In this document: positions 63,101 through 64,000 of the stretch, in pieces
How the letters are laid out: each line of letters starts with the position of its first letter
Position numbering within the stretch: position 1 is the stretch's first letter
From: Hymenopus coronatus
Taxonomy: Eukaryota; Arthropoda; Insecta; Mantodea; Hymenopodidae
NCBI GenBank assembly: GCA_030762935.1
Contig: CM060888.1
Coordinates: 118,617,468 to 118,681,467, forward strand
Direction: 5' to 3'
Length of the DNA: 64,000 nt
Notes under the pieces: generated by a model
The model's database searches: none
Seen by the model: only the letters and a program-made list of their open reading frames with translations
Told to the model about the DNA's origin: nothing
Program-made: the position numbers and the translations under genes

Positions 63101-64000
63101 AATGGGATGCATGGGATGGGTCAGGATGGATAGGGTTGGGATGTATAGGGTGGACTGGAAGGGATGGTATGTATGGGATGGGTGGATGGGTCGGATAGGA
63201 TAATGGATGCATTGGATGGATGTATGTCTTGGATGGATTGGATGGATGGGAGTGATTGATGGGATGGATGGGATGAATGAATGGGATGGATGGTTGGGAT
63301 GTATGGATGGGCTGTATGGGATGGATGAATGGATGAATAAATGGATAGATGGATGGGATGTATGAATGGGATTGATGGATGGATGGTATGGATTGATGGG
63401 ATGGATGGATGGAATGCTTGGGATGGGAATGAGTGGGATAGGATGGATGGAATGGAATGAATGGGATGGATGGAATAGATGGAAGGGATACATGGATTGT
63501 GTGCATGTTTGAGATGGATGGATTGCATGGGATCGGATGGCGTGGGATGGGAGGAAGGGGACGGAATGGATGCAATGGGATAGATAGATTGGGATGAATG
63601 CGATGGATGGAATCGATGGATGGGATGTGATGGGATGGATGGGATGAGATTTATACGATGGATGATTTGATGAGATGGATGGGATTGATAGGATCGGTTT
63701 TAGGGGATAGGTGAGATAAATGAATGGGATGGATGGGATGGATCTAATGGAATCATGGGTTGGGATGGCTTGGAAGGGATGGATAGGATGGATCGATGGG
63801 ATGGATGGGAGTGATGGATGGGAGGATGGATGGAATGCCTTAATGTGATGGATGAATGGGAGTGAAGGATGAGACGTATGGACGGATGGGATGAATCGAT
63901 TATACGGATGGATGGGATGGATTGATGAAATGGGTGGATGGGATGAATGGAATGGATGAATGGGATTGTTGGGATGGGTTCGATGGGATGCATGGAATTG
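54150..64000. repeat. Right part of the GGAT array with weak higher-order structure
   Basis: After about 54.8 kb the landmark words become rare and diverged: GAATCATG survives at about 59913 and 63750 in altered context, and the GGAAGAATAAG word is not seen again. Basic words and orientation are unchanged. This reads as an older or independently evolving part of the same array. Confidence 0.65.

Larger units (their letters stand above)
32848..64000. repeat. GGAT/GGGAT/GGAAT satellite array, over 31 kb, open at the window end
   Basis: Degenerate tetramer-pentamer words (TGGA, TGGGA, TGGAA, with GATGAATGG and similar variants) in one orientation from first to last base. The + strand is rich in G, A and T with very little C. 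Its complement (CCATCC, CATTCC) resembles in composition the human HSATII/III class, presumably by convergence. Apart from two SINE-B insertions it contains no other mobile element or gene. Pro/Ser/His/Ile-rich minus frames of up to 639 codons (61574-63493; also 33834-35369, 32425-33792, 54007-55494) and Trp/Met/Gly/Asp-rich plus frames follow from the absence of stop triplets in the words. Confidence 0.95.

Noticed and set aside
32425..64000. Dozens of long reading frames rich in Pro/Ser/His/Ile (minus) or Met/Gly/Trp/Asp (plus), up to 639 codons
   Set aside because: They are translations of the GGAT satellite; openness is explained by the word composition, and several frames overlap in the same place. 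No domain, no codon structure.
32848..64000. Telomeric repeat or telomere-proximal array
   Set aside because: No TTAGG or TTAGGG arrays. GGAT words are not a known arthropod telomere repeat, and the array has SINE insertions and higher-order units typical of internal satellite.
32848..64000. Homology to human satellite II/III (CATTCC)
   Set aside because: Shared composition of 5 bp words is expected by convergence; the landmarks and long units are unrelated.

Overview
The window is a gene-poor, repeat-dominated stretch of a eukaryotic nuclear genome. Two mariner elements, a pogo-like element, P-like and Tc1-like remnants, a 3' non-LTR retrotransposon fragment and two tRNA-derived SINE families point to an arthropod, most likely an insect with a large genome. 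I saw no intact host protein-coding gene, rRNA or functional tRNA gene. Nearly all long reading frames are by-products of simple-sequence satellites that lack stop codons on one strand.

Layout. (1) 1-7990: a degenerate, C-poor satellite of about 18-22 bp words (core GAAGTGATATGTGTGGG) with a higher-order period of about 2.2 kb, interrupted by a 1.34 kb mariner with a broken transposase (2051-3386) and a SINE-A (7160-7410). (2) 7991-10130: an ATT microsatellite, AT-rich DNA and a 117-174 bp tandem array. (3) 10055-24840: a mosaic of nested mobile elements. Two direct copies of a long repeat carry a P-element-like transposase scrap. The first copy was hit by SINE-B twice and by a truncated SINE-A. 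The second was hit by a 2.85 kb pogo-like element, a second mariner and apparently a LINE 3' end. A partial inverted copy, a Tc1-like scrap and an 80-102 bp tandem array follow. (4) 26286-32847: CA/TG minisatellite that switches strand at about 27.46 kb. It includes SINE pieces and a 1.1 kb ex-coding remnant, possibly an old densovirus-like capsid gene. (5) 32848-64000: more than 31 kb of a GGAT/GGGAT/GGAAT satellite, always in one orientation and running past the window end.

The most interesting structure is inside the GGAT satellite. Between about 37 and 54 kb, rare landmark words recur in the same order, defining higher-order units of 4.84, 6.46 and 5.53 kb. Two of the units carry the same SINE-B insertion (same target duplication, two substitutions between the copies, one six-base tail difference), while the third keeps the empty site. 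This gives a relative order of events: array, SINE insertion, then duplication of a multi-kilobase unit. Similar higher-order structure of about 2.2-2.3 kb is visible in the other two satellite types, so three unrelated satellites in one window seem to expand by kilobase-scale unequal exchange.

All similarity statements are by eye from the sequence and from family knowledge; no database or alignment was run.
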